From Geobacter sp. (GTDB lineage Bacteria; Desulfobacterota; Desulfuromonadia; Geobacterales; DSM-12255), in NCBI GenBank assembly GCA_009684525.1, contig WKKR01000002.1, forward strand, positions 496,001-560,000: a stretch of DNA of 64,000 nucleotides, in the 5' to 3' direction. How positions within the stretch are numbered: the first letter of the stretch is position 1; every line of letters starts with the position of its first letter. The notes beneath the pieces are model-generated. The model worked only from the letters and a program-made list of their open reading frames with translations. It ran no database searches and was not told where the DNA came from. The position numbers and the translations under genes were made by a program. Shown here one piece after another: positions 8,736 to 17,223 of the stretch.

Positions 8736-8761
8736 CAGTTGGGGCGAGGGGTGGGAGGTTG

Positions 8762-9256
8762 CTAGATGATGGAGAGCAGCTCCACCTCAAAGGTCAGGTC
8801 TTCACCTGCCAGTGGGTGATTGGTGTCGAAGGTGACGCTCTCGTCGCTCACCGCGGTAACCACTACCCCGATGTCTTCGTCGTTCTCGTTGGTCAAAATC
8901 AGCTCGTCGCCGACCTCGGGTTGCAGGCTGTCGGGGAGGTCGGTACGGGGCACGATGAAAACCTTTGCCTCGTCGTAGTCGCCAAAGGCGTCATCCATGG
9001 CGATGGTCATTGTCTTCTTTTCGCCGGGGGCCATGCCGATCAGGGCCTCCTCGATCTGGGGGAACAGCGTTCCTTCGCCGATAACCAGCTCCATCGGACC
9101 GCCGTGACAATCGCAGCCGCAATCGTCTGTGCTGCAGTCATCACCGCAGTCTTCCGAGTCGCAGTCTTCTTCGAGTGTTGAATCAAAGATGGTGCCGTCG
9201 GCAAGCGTGCCGACGTAGTTGATGGAGACTCTATCGCCTTTCCGTGCTTGTGCCAT
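8762..9256 (-). CDS. slyD: SlyD-type FKBP peptidyl-prolyl isomerase with Cys-rich insert
   Basis: Peptidyl-prolyl cis-trans isomerase/chaperone of the cytoplasm. The FKBP core is split by an IF (insert-in-flap) domain, as in SlyD: N-terminal VSINYVGTLADGTIFDST (about 10-27), then PMELVIGEG-LFPQIEEALIGM, then the IF domain, ending LTFEVELLSI. Length is 164 aa. Odd feature: residues 29-53 form an acidic, cysteine-rich insertion with Cys at 32, 37, 41, 46, 48 and 50 and His at 51. The usual His-rich C-terminal tail of enterobacterial SlyD is absent. The metal-binding region may therefore have been moved into this loop. The gene is monocistronic, with a 14-bp palindrome just upstream. Confidence 0.92.
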   Translation of the reverse strand: MAQARKGDRVSINYVGTLADGTIFDSTLEEDCDSEDCGDDCSTDDCGCDCHGGPMELVIGEGTLFPQIEEALIGMAPGEKKTMTIAMDDAFGDYDEAKVFIVPRTDLPDSLQPEVGDELILTNENDEDIGVVVTAVSDESVTFDTNHPLAGEDLTFEVELLSII

Positions 9257-9277
9257 AGTCTGACCTTTCCGTGTGCT

Positions 9278-9291
9278 CGGCTGTACAGCCG
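9278..9291. promoter_or_regulatory. 14-bp palindrome upstream of slyD
   Basis: CGGCTGTACAGCCG is a perfect palindrome located 22-35 bp upstream of the slyD start codon, in the region where a promoter or operator is expected. The protein binding it, if any, is not identifiable. Confidence 0.4.
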
Positions 9292-9511
9292 GTTGATGTG
9301 TTATCTACTAGGGTACGGGGAAGTGCGGTCGGTCGTCCACTAAAATCGTCAATGCGGTAAAAAAATCCTTGATTCCGGCCGGTTGACCATATTCAGCCGG
9401 ATCGCAAAACCAGGACGGCATGCAGTATGGGCCTTCTTTCCCTTTGTCTTTTGTAACGATTTTACGTACAGTATTCATTCTGCACAATATATGAAGCAAG
9501 GATCGTAAACC

Positions 9512-10672
9512 ATGGCCGAACCTGCCCTTGTCACTTACTTTGCCTCGCCGGAACGGATCGAACACGAAGAACTGATTCGCCAGCATGCCCTGCTTGCTCG
9601 GGACGAAGGGCTCTGCACGCTCATCGATGCCATGCCCGAATTCGTCATGGTCGTCGGACCGACCAGAGAGATCCTTCTGGGCAACCGCGCACTGGTCGAT
9701 TTCGCTGCGTCGCAGGGGTGTAGCGATCCAACAGGACTGCGCCCCGGAGAACTCCTTTCCTGCGAGAATGCCCGGACAGCTCCTTCGGGATGTGGCACCG
9801 CCGCGGCGTGCCAGTGCTGCGGCGCCGTGGAAGCCATACTCTCTGCCCTGTCCGGCAACCGTTCCAGCCATGAATGCCATCTGCTCCGCACCACCAACCG
9901 GGGGCTGGAGGCCCTGGATCTCAAGGTATGGGGGACACCGTTCCGCTGGCAGGGCGAATCGCTGGCGTTGGTGGTGGCCGTGGATATCAGCGACGAGAAG
10001 CGGCGCAAGGTGCTGGAGCGCATCTTCTTCCACGACATCCTCAATACCGCCGGTGCCATCGGCGGTCTGGCAGAGCTTTTGGTCCAGGGGATCATGACCC
10101 CGGACGATGTGAAGGAGACGCTTCTTGATGCCGCCCGGACACTGGTAAGCGAGATCCGCAGCCAGCGGGAACTTCTTGCTGCGGAGAACAACGAGCTGTC
10201 GGTGTCTATCGCCCCGATCCATTCGCGGTTGTTCCTGGAAAGTATTGCCCGCACCTACCGCAACACCCCCCTTGCACTGGGCCGTCCCATCCAACTCGAT
10301 AACGAAATCTGCGAAACGGTCATTTTCAGTGACGAGCGTCTTTTGCAGCGGGTCATGGGGAATCTGGTCAAGAATGCCCTGGAGGCGGTGCAGGAGGGGG
10401 AGACCGTGACCCTCGGCTGTGAGGTGGACGGCGAGGAGATTGCGTTCTGGTGCAACAATCCTGGTGTGATCTCCCGGGAGGTCCGGCTCCAGCTGTTTCA
10501 GCGGTCATTTTCCACCAAGGAGCCGGGCCGTGGCATCGGTACCTACAGTGTCAGGCTCCTGACCGAGCGGTATCTCAAGGGGCGCGTGGAGACCCGTTCC
10601 GACGTGGAATCCGGGACGACCTTCACCGTCGTCTACCCTCTTGACCTGCGCACCACTGTCGAAGGCCACTAG
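9512..10672 (+). CDS. PAS-domain sensor histidine kinase (orphan)
   Basis: Cytoplasmic two-component sensor kinase of 386 aa with no membrane segments. A PAS-like sensor domain (about residues 30-160) carries cysteines at 84, 94, 100, 102 and 103, in a RPGELLSC...GCGT...C-x-CCGA arrangement seen in a family of delta-proteobacterial PAS kinases; these could bind metal or be redox-active. The dimerisation/phospho-acceptor helix has H174 in FFHDILNTAG. The ATPase domain shows the N-box NLVKN288ALEAV and the G-box GRGIGTYSVRLL. No response regulator lies next to it, so the partner is unknown. A perfect terminator follows at 10689. ATG 9512 is preceded by a weak CAAGGA. Confidence 0.9.
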   Translation: MAEPALVTYFASPERIEHEELIRQHALLARDEGLCTLIDAMPEFVMVVGPTREILLGNRALVDFAASQGCSDPTGLRPGELLSCENARTAPSGCGTAAACQCCGAVEAILSALSGNRSSHECHLLRTTNRGLEALDLKVWGTPFRWQGESLALVVAVDISDEKRRKVLERIFFHDILNTAGAIGGLAELLVQGIMTPDDVKETLLDAARTLVSEIRSQRELLAAENNELSVSIAPIHSRLFLESIARTYRNTPLALGRPIQLDNEICETVIFSDERLLQRVMGNLVKNALEAVQEGETVTLGCEVDGEEIAFWCNNPGVISREVRLQLFQRSFSTKEPGRGIGTYSVRLLTERYLKGRVETRSDVESGTTFTVVYPLDLRTTVEGH

Positions 10673-10688
10673 CCACCATCTGCAGCGC

Positions 10689-10723
10689 GCGAAACGGGGC
10701 TTGGCGCGCCCGTTTCGCTTCTT
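10689..10723 (+). terminator. Terminator of the histidine kinase gene
   Basis: A perfect 10-bp stem, GCGAAACGGG (10689-10698) with CCCGTTTCGC (10709-10718), a 10-base loop, then TTCTT. Confidence 0.75.
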
Positions 10724-10907
10724 ATCCCCCTGCGTTATCTGTTTCTGCGGTTGTTCCGGCCCCGATTCCCCATCGTACCATGCAACATGCCCAAGGCGGA
10801 ACAGCCGTTCTCCTGTCCCGGCACAGGAATATTCTGCATGCGTTGCACGGCATCTGCTGCTATACTGCGCGCCTGGTAGAGAGAATGAGGGCAAGGAGGC
10901 GCGCGGC

Positions 10908-11198
10908 ATGACGATGACCAGGGAGAAGCTCGCCCTTGAGGTGGATGTGGCAGAATGGCAATGGCTGCGTGCCCATGGGGAGCGGGGGGCGTTGCTTGTC
11001 GTGGACCGGTCGCTCGACCTGGCAGAGGTGGGGGAGCGGATGGCGGCTGACGATACCCGGTCGATCCAGGGATGGGTTGAAGCGCATCTGCTGGGAAGGC
11101 CGACGGAAGAGCAGGTGGCTGCCTGGGAAGGCCAGCCGCAGAAGAATTTTGCCGTCCTCATCGTGAGTCCGTTCGTGCTGATGCAGGAGAGCCACTGA
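10908..11198 (+). CDS. DUF2288-type protein
   Basis: A 96-aa soluble protein. Its pattern (EVAEWQWL, LLVVDRSLDLAEVGERMAADD, IQGWVEAHLLGRPTEEQ) fits DUF2288 (PF10052-type), which has no known function. The frame is open from 10641, but AAGGAGG (10893-10899) places the start at ATG 10908. It is a single gene, 95 bp upstream of the yceH-like gene. Confidence 0.78.
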   Translation: MTMTREKLALEVDVAEWQWLRAHGERGALLVVDRSLDLAEVGERMAADDTRSIQGWVEAHLLGRPTEEQVAAWEGQPQKNFAVLIVSPFVLMQESH

Positions 11199-11292
11199 AC
11201 CGTCAGGCGCGCCTGACAGCTGATGTGACCACCTGTGGTGAAGCAGTCATTTTCTCTGCCGCAGAACTATTGAACAACACAAGGAGAACCTG

Positions 11293-11949
11293 ATGAAGAC
11301 TCTCAATGAAGTCGAGACGCGGGTACTCGGTTGTCTGATCGAAAAGGATCTGGCCACCCCCGAGTACTATCCGCTTACCCTGAACGCCCTGACCAATGCC
11401 TGCAACCAAAAATCCAACCGTGATCCGGTCGTGGCCCTTGAGGAGGCCGACGTGGTCCGGGCCCTGGATGTCCTGCGGGGGAGCGGATTTGCCCGGCTCT
11501 CAGCCGAGGGGATCCGGGCGGCCAAGTATTGCCATTCGCTGTCGGAACGTTTTACCCTGGAGCCGGAAGAGCTGGCGGTACTGGCCGAGCTGATGCTGCG
11601 AGGCCCCCAGACCGTGGGTGAACTGCGGACCCGTGCCGAGCGGATGCGCTCCTTTAGCGGCCTGGAAGCCGTCGAGGAGGTGCTGCAGGCCCTCATGGAG
11701 CGCGATATGCCGCTGGTGACCAGGCTTCCCCGCCAGACCGGGCGCAAGGAGCCACGCTTTGCCCATCTCTTTTCAGGCGAGCCTGAAATGACCGCCGAGG
11801 AGTATGTCGCGCCGCAGGAGACGGCTCGGGTCAGGGTGGCGGCAGAGAACGAGCGGATCGGGCGGCTTGAGGCCGAGGTCGCTGCACTGCGCGGCGAGAT
11901 CGAGGTGCTGCGCGGGATGTTGGAGGAGTTCAGGCGTCAGTTCGAATAA
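11293..11949 (+). CDS. yceH: YceH-family protein (UPF0502/DUF480)
   Basis: A 218-aa conserved protein with two winged-helix-like halves and a C-terminal coiled coil. The family signature is visible at the N-terminus: LNEVETRVLGCLIEKDLATPEYYPLTLNAL (read in two parts), then ACNQKSNRDPV. The middle (ELMLRGPQTVGELRTRAERM) is likewise typical, and residues 180-215 are heptad-like. AAGGAGA precedes the ATG at 11293. It is probably a DNA-binding or regulatory protein of unknown target. Confidence 0.88.
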   Translation: MKTLNEVETRVLGCLIEKDLATPEYYPLTLNALTNACNQKSNRDPVVALEEADVVRALDVLRGSGFARLSAEGIRAAKYCHSLSERFTLEPEELAVLAELMLRGPQTVGELRTRAERMRSFSGLEAVEEVLQALMERDMPLVTRLPRQTGRKEPRFAHLFSGEPEMTAEEYVAPQETARVRVAAENERIGRLEAEVAALRGEIEVLRGMLEEFRRQFE

Positions 11950-12002
11950 GCGGATAGCGACGTACTGGACGTTGTCCGTCACGGCGTACCGCAGAGAAGA
12001 CC

Positions 12003-12500
12003 ATGGGACGTAAAAAGGGAAAAGGGAAAAGCCGACGAGGCCATCCGGGCATGGCCGATGCGGGGCTGCATACTATTGCCCTCCTGGAGGGGGCAAAAGG
12101 GGCGCTGATCATCCTCGCGGGGTTCGGGCTATTGGGGCTCATTCATCACGATGCCCAGCGGATTGCCGAAGAGATCGTGCGGCATCTCCATTTCAACCCT
12201 GCCAGCCGCATGCCCCGCATCTTCCTGGAGGCGGCAGGGTCGGTCACCGACGGCAGGTTGCTGTCATTGGCCCTTGCCGCTTTTGCCTATGCGGTTGTCC
12301 GCTTTGTCGAGGCCTGGGGGCTCTGGCGCGGGAGGGTTTGGGCGGAGTGGCTCGGCATCGTCTCGGGCGGCATGTACCTCCCTCTGGAGATCTACGAGCT
12401 GTCCCGCTCCGTAACCGCGGTCAAGGCCGGGACCTTCCTGGTGAACCTCGTCATCGTGTCCTGGCTCGCGGTCGTGCGCTGGCAGGGTGCCAGGAGATAG
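12003..12500 (+). CDS. DUF2127 membrane protein
   Basis: A 165-aa membrane protein resembling DUF2127 (PF09900-type). It has a basic N-terminus (MGRKKGKGKSRRG), the conserved start GLHTIALLEGAKGALIILAG (about residues 20-39), and four hydrophobic segments (about 30-48, 84-102, 112-130 and 140-158). Function is unknown. ATG 12003 lies 53 bp after yceH. It is convergent with the oxidoreductase gene at 12533, with only 32 bp between. Confidence 0.82.
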   Translation: MGRKKGKGKSRRGHPGMADAGLHTIALLEGAKGALIILAGFGLLGLIHHDAQRIAEEIVRHLHFNPASRMPRIFLEAAGSVTDGRLLSLALAAFAYAVVRFVEAWGLWRGRVWAEWLGIVSGGMYLPLEIYELSRSVTAVKAGTFLVNLVIVSWLAVVRWQGARR

Positions 12501-12532
12501 GTCGGAGACGGGCCGGGCTGCCTTGGCAGTGC

Positions 12533-13543
12533 TCATGCCTCGCCAAGCGAAACCACAATCCGCCCGCGCACGGTGCTGCTCAGGATCGCCTGGATCCGCT
12601 CCTCAAGGCCGTTCAGGGTGCATTCATGCACGGTGCTCTCCAGGTGTGCCGGTTTCCAGCCGGCAGCAAGCCTGGCCCAGACCTCTTCGCGGGTCCGGCG
12701 GGGGCACTGGGCCGAATCGATCCCGATCAGGCTTACCCCCCTGAGGATGAACGGGTAGACGTTCAGGCTGAGTTCGGCCGAGCCGACCAGGCCGCAGCAG
12801 GTGACGGCACCGCCGTAGCGCATTGACTTCAACACCGCAGCCAGGATCTCCCCACCTGCCACATCCACTGCCCCGGCCCATCGCTCCGCCAGCAGTGGGC
12901 GCTCGCTCCAGCGGGTCACGTCGTCTCTGGAGATGACCGCCTGGGCGCCGAGTGCCTGCAGGAAGTCGGCAGCGTCCGGTTTGCCCGTTACCGCCACGAC
13001 CCGGTAGCCGGATTGGGCCAGGATGCTCACGGCAAGACTGCCGACGCCGCCGGTCGCTCCGGTAACCAGGATGTCGCCCGAGTCGGCTGTCACGCCGGCC
13101 TGGATCAGCTTGAGGATGGAGAGGGATGCGGTAAATCCGGCCGTACCGAGCGCCATGCTCTCCCGAAGGGTGAGGTTTGCCGGGAGCTTCACCCCCCAGG
13201 CCGACGGAATGCGGATGTACTGGCCAAAGCCGCCGGGGGTGTTCATCCCCAGGTCGTATCCGGTGACGATCACCTTGTCCCCAGGGGTAAAGAGATCGCT
13301 GTCGCAGGAAACCACCTCTCCGGCGGCATCGATGCCGGGTGTATGGGGGAACCGGCGCGTCACGCCGGGATGGCCGGTGGCGGAGAGGGCATCCTTGTAG
13401 TTGAGCGACGAGTAATGCACCCGCACCACAAGATCGCCTTCCGGCAGGTCTGCCAGGGTCCGCTCCCGGATCGACCGGGAAAACGAGCCATCCCCTTCCT
13501 TTTCCACTACCAGTGCCTTGAACCTGAGTTCATTGTTTACCAT
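12533..13543 (-). CDS. YhdH/YhfP-type NADPH oxidoreductase (acrylyl-CoA reductase family)
   Basis: Zinc-independent medium-chain dehydrogenase/reductase of 336 aa, likely reducing an activated C=C bond such as acrylyl-CoA or a quinone with NADPH. The N-terminal catalytic domain has HYSSLNYKDALSATG (about residues 43-57) and PGIDAAGEV. The Rossmann motif is GATGGVGSLAV near residue 155. The zinc-ligand cysteines of true alcohol dehydrogenases are absent. It lies 49 bp downstream of an Old Yellow Enzyme gene on the same strand, so the two may form an enoate/xenobiotic-reducing pair. Confidence 0.87.
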   Translation of the reverse strand: MVNNELRFKALVVEKEGDGSFSRSIRERTLADLPEGDLVVRVHYSSLNYKDALSATGHPGVTRRFPHTPGIDAAGEVVSCDSDLFTPGDKVIVTGYDLGMNTPGGFGQYIRIPSAWGVKLPANLTLRESMALGTAGFTASLSILKLIQAGVTADSGDILVTGATGGVGSLAVSILAQSGYRVVAVTGKPDAADFLQALGAQAVISRDDVTRWSERPLLAERWAGAVDVAGGEILAAVLKSMRYGGAVTCCGLVGSAELSLNVYPFILRGVSLIGIDSAQCPRRTREEVWARLAAGWKPAHLESTVHECTLNGLEERIQAILSSTVRGRIVVSLGEA

Positions 13544-13592
13544 CTTTCACCCCTTCGCAGCGCGGTTGCCGCAGTCATTTCCACTTGTCGTA

Positions 13593-14657
13593 TCAGGACT
13601 TTGCGCGTTCGTACTGCGGCGGCCAGGGGATCTCCACCCCCAATGCCCTGGCTGCGTGGAGGGGCCAGTAGGGGTCGCGCAACATTGCCCGCGCCAGGAA
13701 TACCGCGTCGGCCAGGCCGGTGGCGATGATCTGCTCGGCCTGGGCCGGTTCGAGGATCATGCCGACCGTGCCGGTGACAATCTCCGCATGCTGCCGGATT
13801 GCCGTGGCAAAGGGGGTCTGGAAGCCGGGGCCGAAGGGGATGGCGGCGTCGGGGACGACAAAGCCGCTGGAGCAGTCGACGAGATCGATGCCGATCGCCT
13901 TCAGGCGGCGGCTGAGCTCGATGGACTGGGCAAGGTCCCATCCGCCTTCCACCCAGTCGGTGGCCGAGATGCGGACGAAGAGGGGGAGTTCTTCCGGCCA
14001 GACCTCGCGCACTGCCTGTGCGATCTCAAGTGGCAGCCGGAGACGGTTTTCCAGATTCCCGCCGTACTCGTCGGTGCGCTGGTTGGCCAGCGGCGAGAGG
14101 AATTCATGTAGCAGGTAGCCGTGCGCCATGTGAATCTCGACGACCTTGAAGCCGGCCGTCAGGGCGCGGTTGGCAGCGGCGCGAAAGCCGCGCACCACGG
14201 CGGCTATATCGACCGTCGACATCTCCTGGGGGACGGGATGTCCGGGGGCAAACGGTACCGGGCTCGGCGCCAGCGGCTGCCAGCCGCGGCTGTCCGGGGT
14301 GAGCGGCCCGCCGCCGAGCCAAGGGAGATCGGTGGATGCCTTGCGCCCGGCATGGGCGAGCTGGATACCGGGGATTGCTCCTTGTTCGGCGATGAAGCGG
14401 GTGATGGGGGCAAAGGCCGAGGCATGCTCGTCGCTCCAGATGCCGCTGTCGTCCGGGCTGATGCGCCCTTCGGGACTGACGGCCGTTGCTTCGACCATGA
14501 CCAGACCGGCACCCCCCACGGCGCGGCTCCCCAAGTGAACCAGATGCCAATCGGTGGGGATGCCCTGCTGGCTCGAATACTGGCACATGGGGGAGACGAA
14601 TATGCGGTTACGAAAGGTGACACTGCGCAGGGACAGTGGGGAAAAGAGTCGGCTCAT
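13593..14657 (-). CDS. Old Yellow Enzyme family flavin oxidoreductase (YqjM-like)
   Basis: FMN-dependent NAD(P)H:ene reductase of 354 aa. The sequence is of the YqjM/XenA class: SPMC25QYSS carries the redox-tuning cysteine, HLVHLGSRAVGGAGLV follows, and HMAHGYLLHEFLSP (about residues 175-188) supplies substrate-binding residues. QRTDEYGG and the C-terminal phosphate-binding stretches complete the TIM barrel. The ATG at 14657 is preceded by AAGGAGA on the minus strand. It is the first gene of a probable two-gene unit with the YhdH-like reductase. The physiological substrate is unknown; enals, enoates and nitro-compounds are typical in vitro. Confidence 0.93.
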   Translation of the reverse strand: MSRLFSPLSLRSVTFRNRIFVSPMCQYSSQQGIPTDWHLVHLGSRAVGGAGLVMVEATAVSPEGRISPDDSGIWSDEHASAFAPITRFIAEQGAIPGIQLAHAGRKASTDLPWLGGGPLTPDSRGWQPLAPSPVPFAPGHPVPQEMSTVDIAAVVRGFRAAANRALTAGFKVVEIHMAHGYLLHEFLSPLANQRTDEYGGNLENRLRLPLEIAQAVREVWPEELPLFVRISATDWVEGGWDLAQSIELSRRLKAIGIDLVDCSSGFVVPDAAIPFGPGFQTPFATAIRQHAEIVTGTVGMILEPAQAEQIIATGLADAVFLARAMLRDPYWPLHAARALGVEIPWPPQYERAKS

Positions 14658-14843
14658 GGGATCTCTCCTTGATAGACAGGTGATGAGGCCGCATCGAACT
14701 GCGCGGCAGAATACAAAATCTGCTACAAGAGTAAGCCGTCATGCGATAAAATCAAGCGATTCGGTGTAGTTCTGTGATATAGAGATGTGACGGGTTCCCC
14801 ACCCGAAAGGGACACTGGCCCGTACGAAATGTGATGATTGCCA

Positions 14844-15434
14844 ATGCCGACTGTCATGACCTTTGACCACATACGCGAACGCCTGGCCACAGCCACCGTT
14901 TCCCTCGCACCTGCGGGCAAGATGACTCTCACGGCCGTTGCGCTGGTGATACGTCGGGGGCAGGAGGGTCCCGAGCTCCTCTTTATCGAGCGGGCCACCC
15001 ATGAGGATGATCCCTGGTCAGGGAACATCGGCTTTCCGGGCGGCAAGCAGGAAAATAACGATGCCGACCTGCGCCAGACCGCGGAGCGCGAGACCCTGGA
15101 GGAGCTTGGCCTCGACCTGCAGCGCGCCGAGGCAGTGGGACGCCTCTCAGACATAGTGGGGGCGCACCTGCCGGTGCGGGTGACCTGTTTCGTCTATATT
15201 CTGCACGACCTGCCGCACCTGACGCTCAACGGCGAGATCCGGGATGTCTTCTGGGTGCCGCTGGCGCTCCTCTGCGAAGAGGCCCGCCAGGTGTCGGCAG
15301 AGGTCAGGTTTGCCGGCGAGGCCCTTCAGGCCCCTGCCATTCTCCTGCCTCATGCGGAAAAGCCGGTGCTCTGGGGAATAACCTTTCGTCTGGTGCGGCA
15401 GTTCTTGGAGATACTGGGCTGCCCGATCCCGTAA
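14844..15434 (+). CDS. NUDIX hydrolase, CoA pyrophosphatase type (NudL/YeaB-like)
   Basis: Hydrolyses a nucleoside diphosphate-linked compound, most likely CoA or acyl-CoA. The NUDIX box GGKQENNDADLRQTAERETLEELGL (shown here with its spacing; key residues G, E, REx2EELG) lies at about residues 63-87. It is preceded by the CoA-subgroup stretch LLFIERATHEDDPWSGNIGFPGG (read as LLFIER...HEDDPWSGNIGFPGG). The C-terminal part follows the family to about residue 196. Start choice is uncertain: TTG 14838, ATG 14844 and ATG 14856 are in frame and no good ribosome site is visible. Confidence 0.87.
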   Translation: MPTVMTFDHIRERLATATVSLAPAGKMTLTAVALVIRRGQEGPELLFIERATHEDDPWSGNIGFPGGKQENNDADLRQTAERETLEELGLDLQRAEAVGRLSDIVGAHLPVRVTCFVYILHDLPHLTLNGEIRDVFWVPLALLCEEARQVSAEVRFAGEALQAPAILLPHAEKPVLWGITFRLVRQFLEILGCPIP

Positions 15435-15512
15435 TCGCAGGTCTTGAGCCTGCCGCTGTTTCGGGGTATGATCCGGACGGTTTGAACGTTTCATGTTTGA
15501 GGAGGTGCGGAA

Positions 15513-15806
15513 ATGCAGCTGAAGAGTGATGAGACCATTCTGCAGGGATTCTGGATCGACCTGGGGAGCGCAATGGCGGAGGACGCCAACTGGGAGCGGA
15601 TCAATCGGCTCGTTGCCGAATCCCTGGAGCACCTTGCCACGTCCGATAACGGCACGGACAAGCTCTATCGCGACCCTGCCGACGGCCGGTTCTGGGAGCT
15701 CACCCCGGTGATGCCCGGCCTGAAGAACGGCGGGCCGCCGCTCCTGGCGGTGATCGAGCCGGAGCGGGCAAAGGAAAAATACCCACGGGCGTTTACCGGG
15801 GCCTGA
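15513..15806 (+). CDS. Imm27-like immunity protein (lone)
   Basis: A 97-aa soluble protein. The pattern DETILQGFWI, a variable stretch, ERINRLVAESLEHLA, then LYRDPADGRFWELT and GGPPLLAVIEPERAKEKY matches the Imm27 family of polymorphic-toxin immunity proteins from my knowledge of the family. GAGGAGGT precedes the ATG at 15513. No toxin gene is adjacent, so it may be an orphan antidote to foreign toxins, or the family may have a wider role. Confidence 0.7.
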   Translation: MQLKSDETILQGFWIDLGSAMAEDANWERINRLVAESLEHLATSDNGTDKLYRDPADGRFWELTPVMPGLKNGGPPLLAVIEPERAKEKYPRAFTGA

Positions 15807-15892
15807 AGGCTGATTAATAGGCGTGGCACCGGTCTGGCGGTTTCATTGTCGCCTGTATATGCCGGAAACCCGATTGCACAAGGAGTGTGCCG

Positions 15893-16621
15893 ATGACGAG
15901 CGGAGAAGAGACCCCCCTGGCATGTGCCAAATGCAGCGCAGTATGGCAGAACAAGGGTACCACCAACTGCTGGAGTGGCGATCCCGCAACGGCGCCCCCC
16001 CGACCCGGCAACTGTCCGTCGACCGCCTACGACGAGGTGATCAAGGAGTCGTTTGCCCTCTACACCGACGACAGCGAGGATGCCCGGCTTGCCCTGGTTG
16101 CGGCCAGGGTCGAGGGGCTCTGTTACCAGCCGGTGCCGGGAAGCGATGCGGTCAATGCCCGCTGGACCAGGGTGGAGGATACCATTGCCCTGGCCAAGCT
16201 GATGGGGTGGAAGAAGGTCGGTATTGCCACCTGTATCGGCCTGTTGGCCGAGACCGACAACCTGTCGGCCATCCTGCGGGCGCAGGGGCTGGAGCCGCTG
16301 TCGGTCTGCTGCAAGGCCGGGAGCATCGACAAGCTGGAACTGGGACTTGCCGAAGAGGACAAGGTCAGGCCCGGCACCTTCGAGCCGGCATGCAACCCCA
16401 TTGCCCAGGCCCAGCTCTGCAACCGGCACCAGACCGACATGAACATCATCGTCGGCCTCTGCGTCGGTCACGACATGCTGTTCGCCAAGCACTCCCAGGC
16501 GCCGGTCACCACCCTGGTCTGCAAGGACCGGGTCACCGGCCACAACCCGGTCGCGGTGCTCTATGGGCAGAACTTCTATTACAAGCGGCTGCAGAAACAG
16601 CAGGTGCAGGTGGAGCCGTAA
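15893..16621 (+). CDS. DUF1847 Cys-rich putative metal-binding protein
   Basis: A 242-aa cytoplasmic protein of the DUF1847 family. It begins with a zinc-ribbon-like segment (CAKCSAVW near residue 11, then NCWSG and GNCP). Further cysteines lie in ATCIGLLAET, SVCCKAGS, FEPACNPIAQA, and GLCVGHD. A C-terminal GHNPVAVLYG is typical. The fold suggests metal or Fe-S binding; the reaction is unknown. The ATG at 15893 is preferred over GTG 15887 because AAGGAG (15880-15885) is then 7 bp away. Confidence 0.82.
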   Translation: MTSGEETPLACAKCSAVWQNKGTTNCWSGDPATAPPRPGNCPSTAYDEVIKESFALYTDDSEDARLALVAARVEGLCYQPVPGSDAVNARWTRVEDTIALAKLMGWKKVGIATCIGLLAETDNLSAILRAQGLEPLSVCCKAGSIDKLELGLAEEDKVRPGTFEPACNPIAQAQLCNRHQTDMNIIVGLCVGHDMLFAKHSQAPVTTLVCKDRVTGHNPVAVLYGQNFYYKRLQKQQVQVEP

Positions 16622-16672
16622 GGGGCGGGATTCTGCGATGATTGTGTCGGCGCCTCTTTGCGGGGGGTGTGA

Positions 16673-17212
16673 CTAGTCCCGGAGCGGATAGGTCCGTGCC
16701 CGTGTGTGAGTGGCCCCTTCACGGCCAAGGACGCTTTCGTAAAGGTGGAATTCCGTCACCTTGAAGGGCTCGCTCTGGAAACCTCCGTGCTGTGCGGTGT
16801 ATGCCGCCACCTGGGCGGGCGTGGTCTCTTTCAACCGGGCAATGGTGATATGGGGGGAGAAGGGGCGCTCATCCGGCAGGATGCCCACTGCTCTGCAGGC
16901 CTGCTCCACCTCGTGCTGCAGGGTGAGGAACTGCGCGCCGGCTTTGAGCCCGACCCAGAGCACGCGGGGCGCCCCCCGCGGCGGGAAATAGCCGATTCCC
17001 TTCAGGCCAAGGGGGAAACAGTTGCACGCAATCCCGGCCAGACCTTCCGCGATCCCTTTCAACAGAAGGTCGTCCGCATCGCCGATGAAGCGGAGCGTCA
17101 GGTGCAACTGCTCCGCTCCCACCCACTTTGCCCCGCGCAGTTCCCCTCGAAGGTCGGCTACGGCACGCTTCATCTCTTCCGGCAGGTCGATGGCCACGAA
17201 CAGCCTGTGCAT
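16673..17212 (-). CDS. thpR: RNA 2',3'-cyclic phosphodiesterase (ThpR/LigT)
   Basis: A 2H phosphoesterase that opens 2',3'-cyclic phosphates at RNA ends; historically called 2'-5' RNA ligase. The 179-aa length is typical. The two catalytic HxTx motifs are H37LTL and HITI (near residue 123), preceded by RLFVAIDLPEEMK at the N-terminus. It lies 11 bp downstream of the capA-like gene on the same strand, so they are probably co-transcribed, though no functional link is evident. Confidence 0.93.
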   Translation of the reverse strand: MHRLFVAIDLPEEMKRAVADLRGELRGAKWVGAEQLHLTLRFIGDADDLLLKGIAEGLAGIACNCFPLGLKGIGYFPPRGAPRVLWVGLKAGAQFLTLQHEVEQACRAVGILPDERPFSPHITIARLKETTPAQVAAYTAQHGGFQSEPFKVTEFHLYESVLGREGATHTRARTYPLRD

Positions 17213-17223
17213 GGTTTTTCCCC

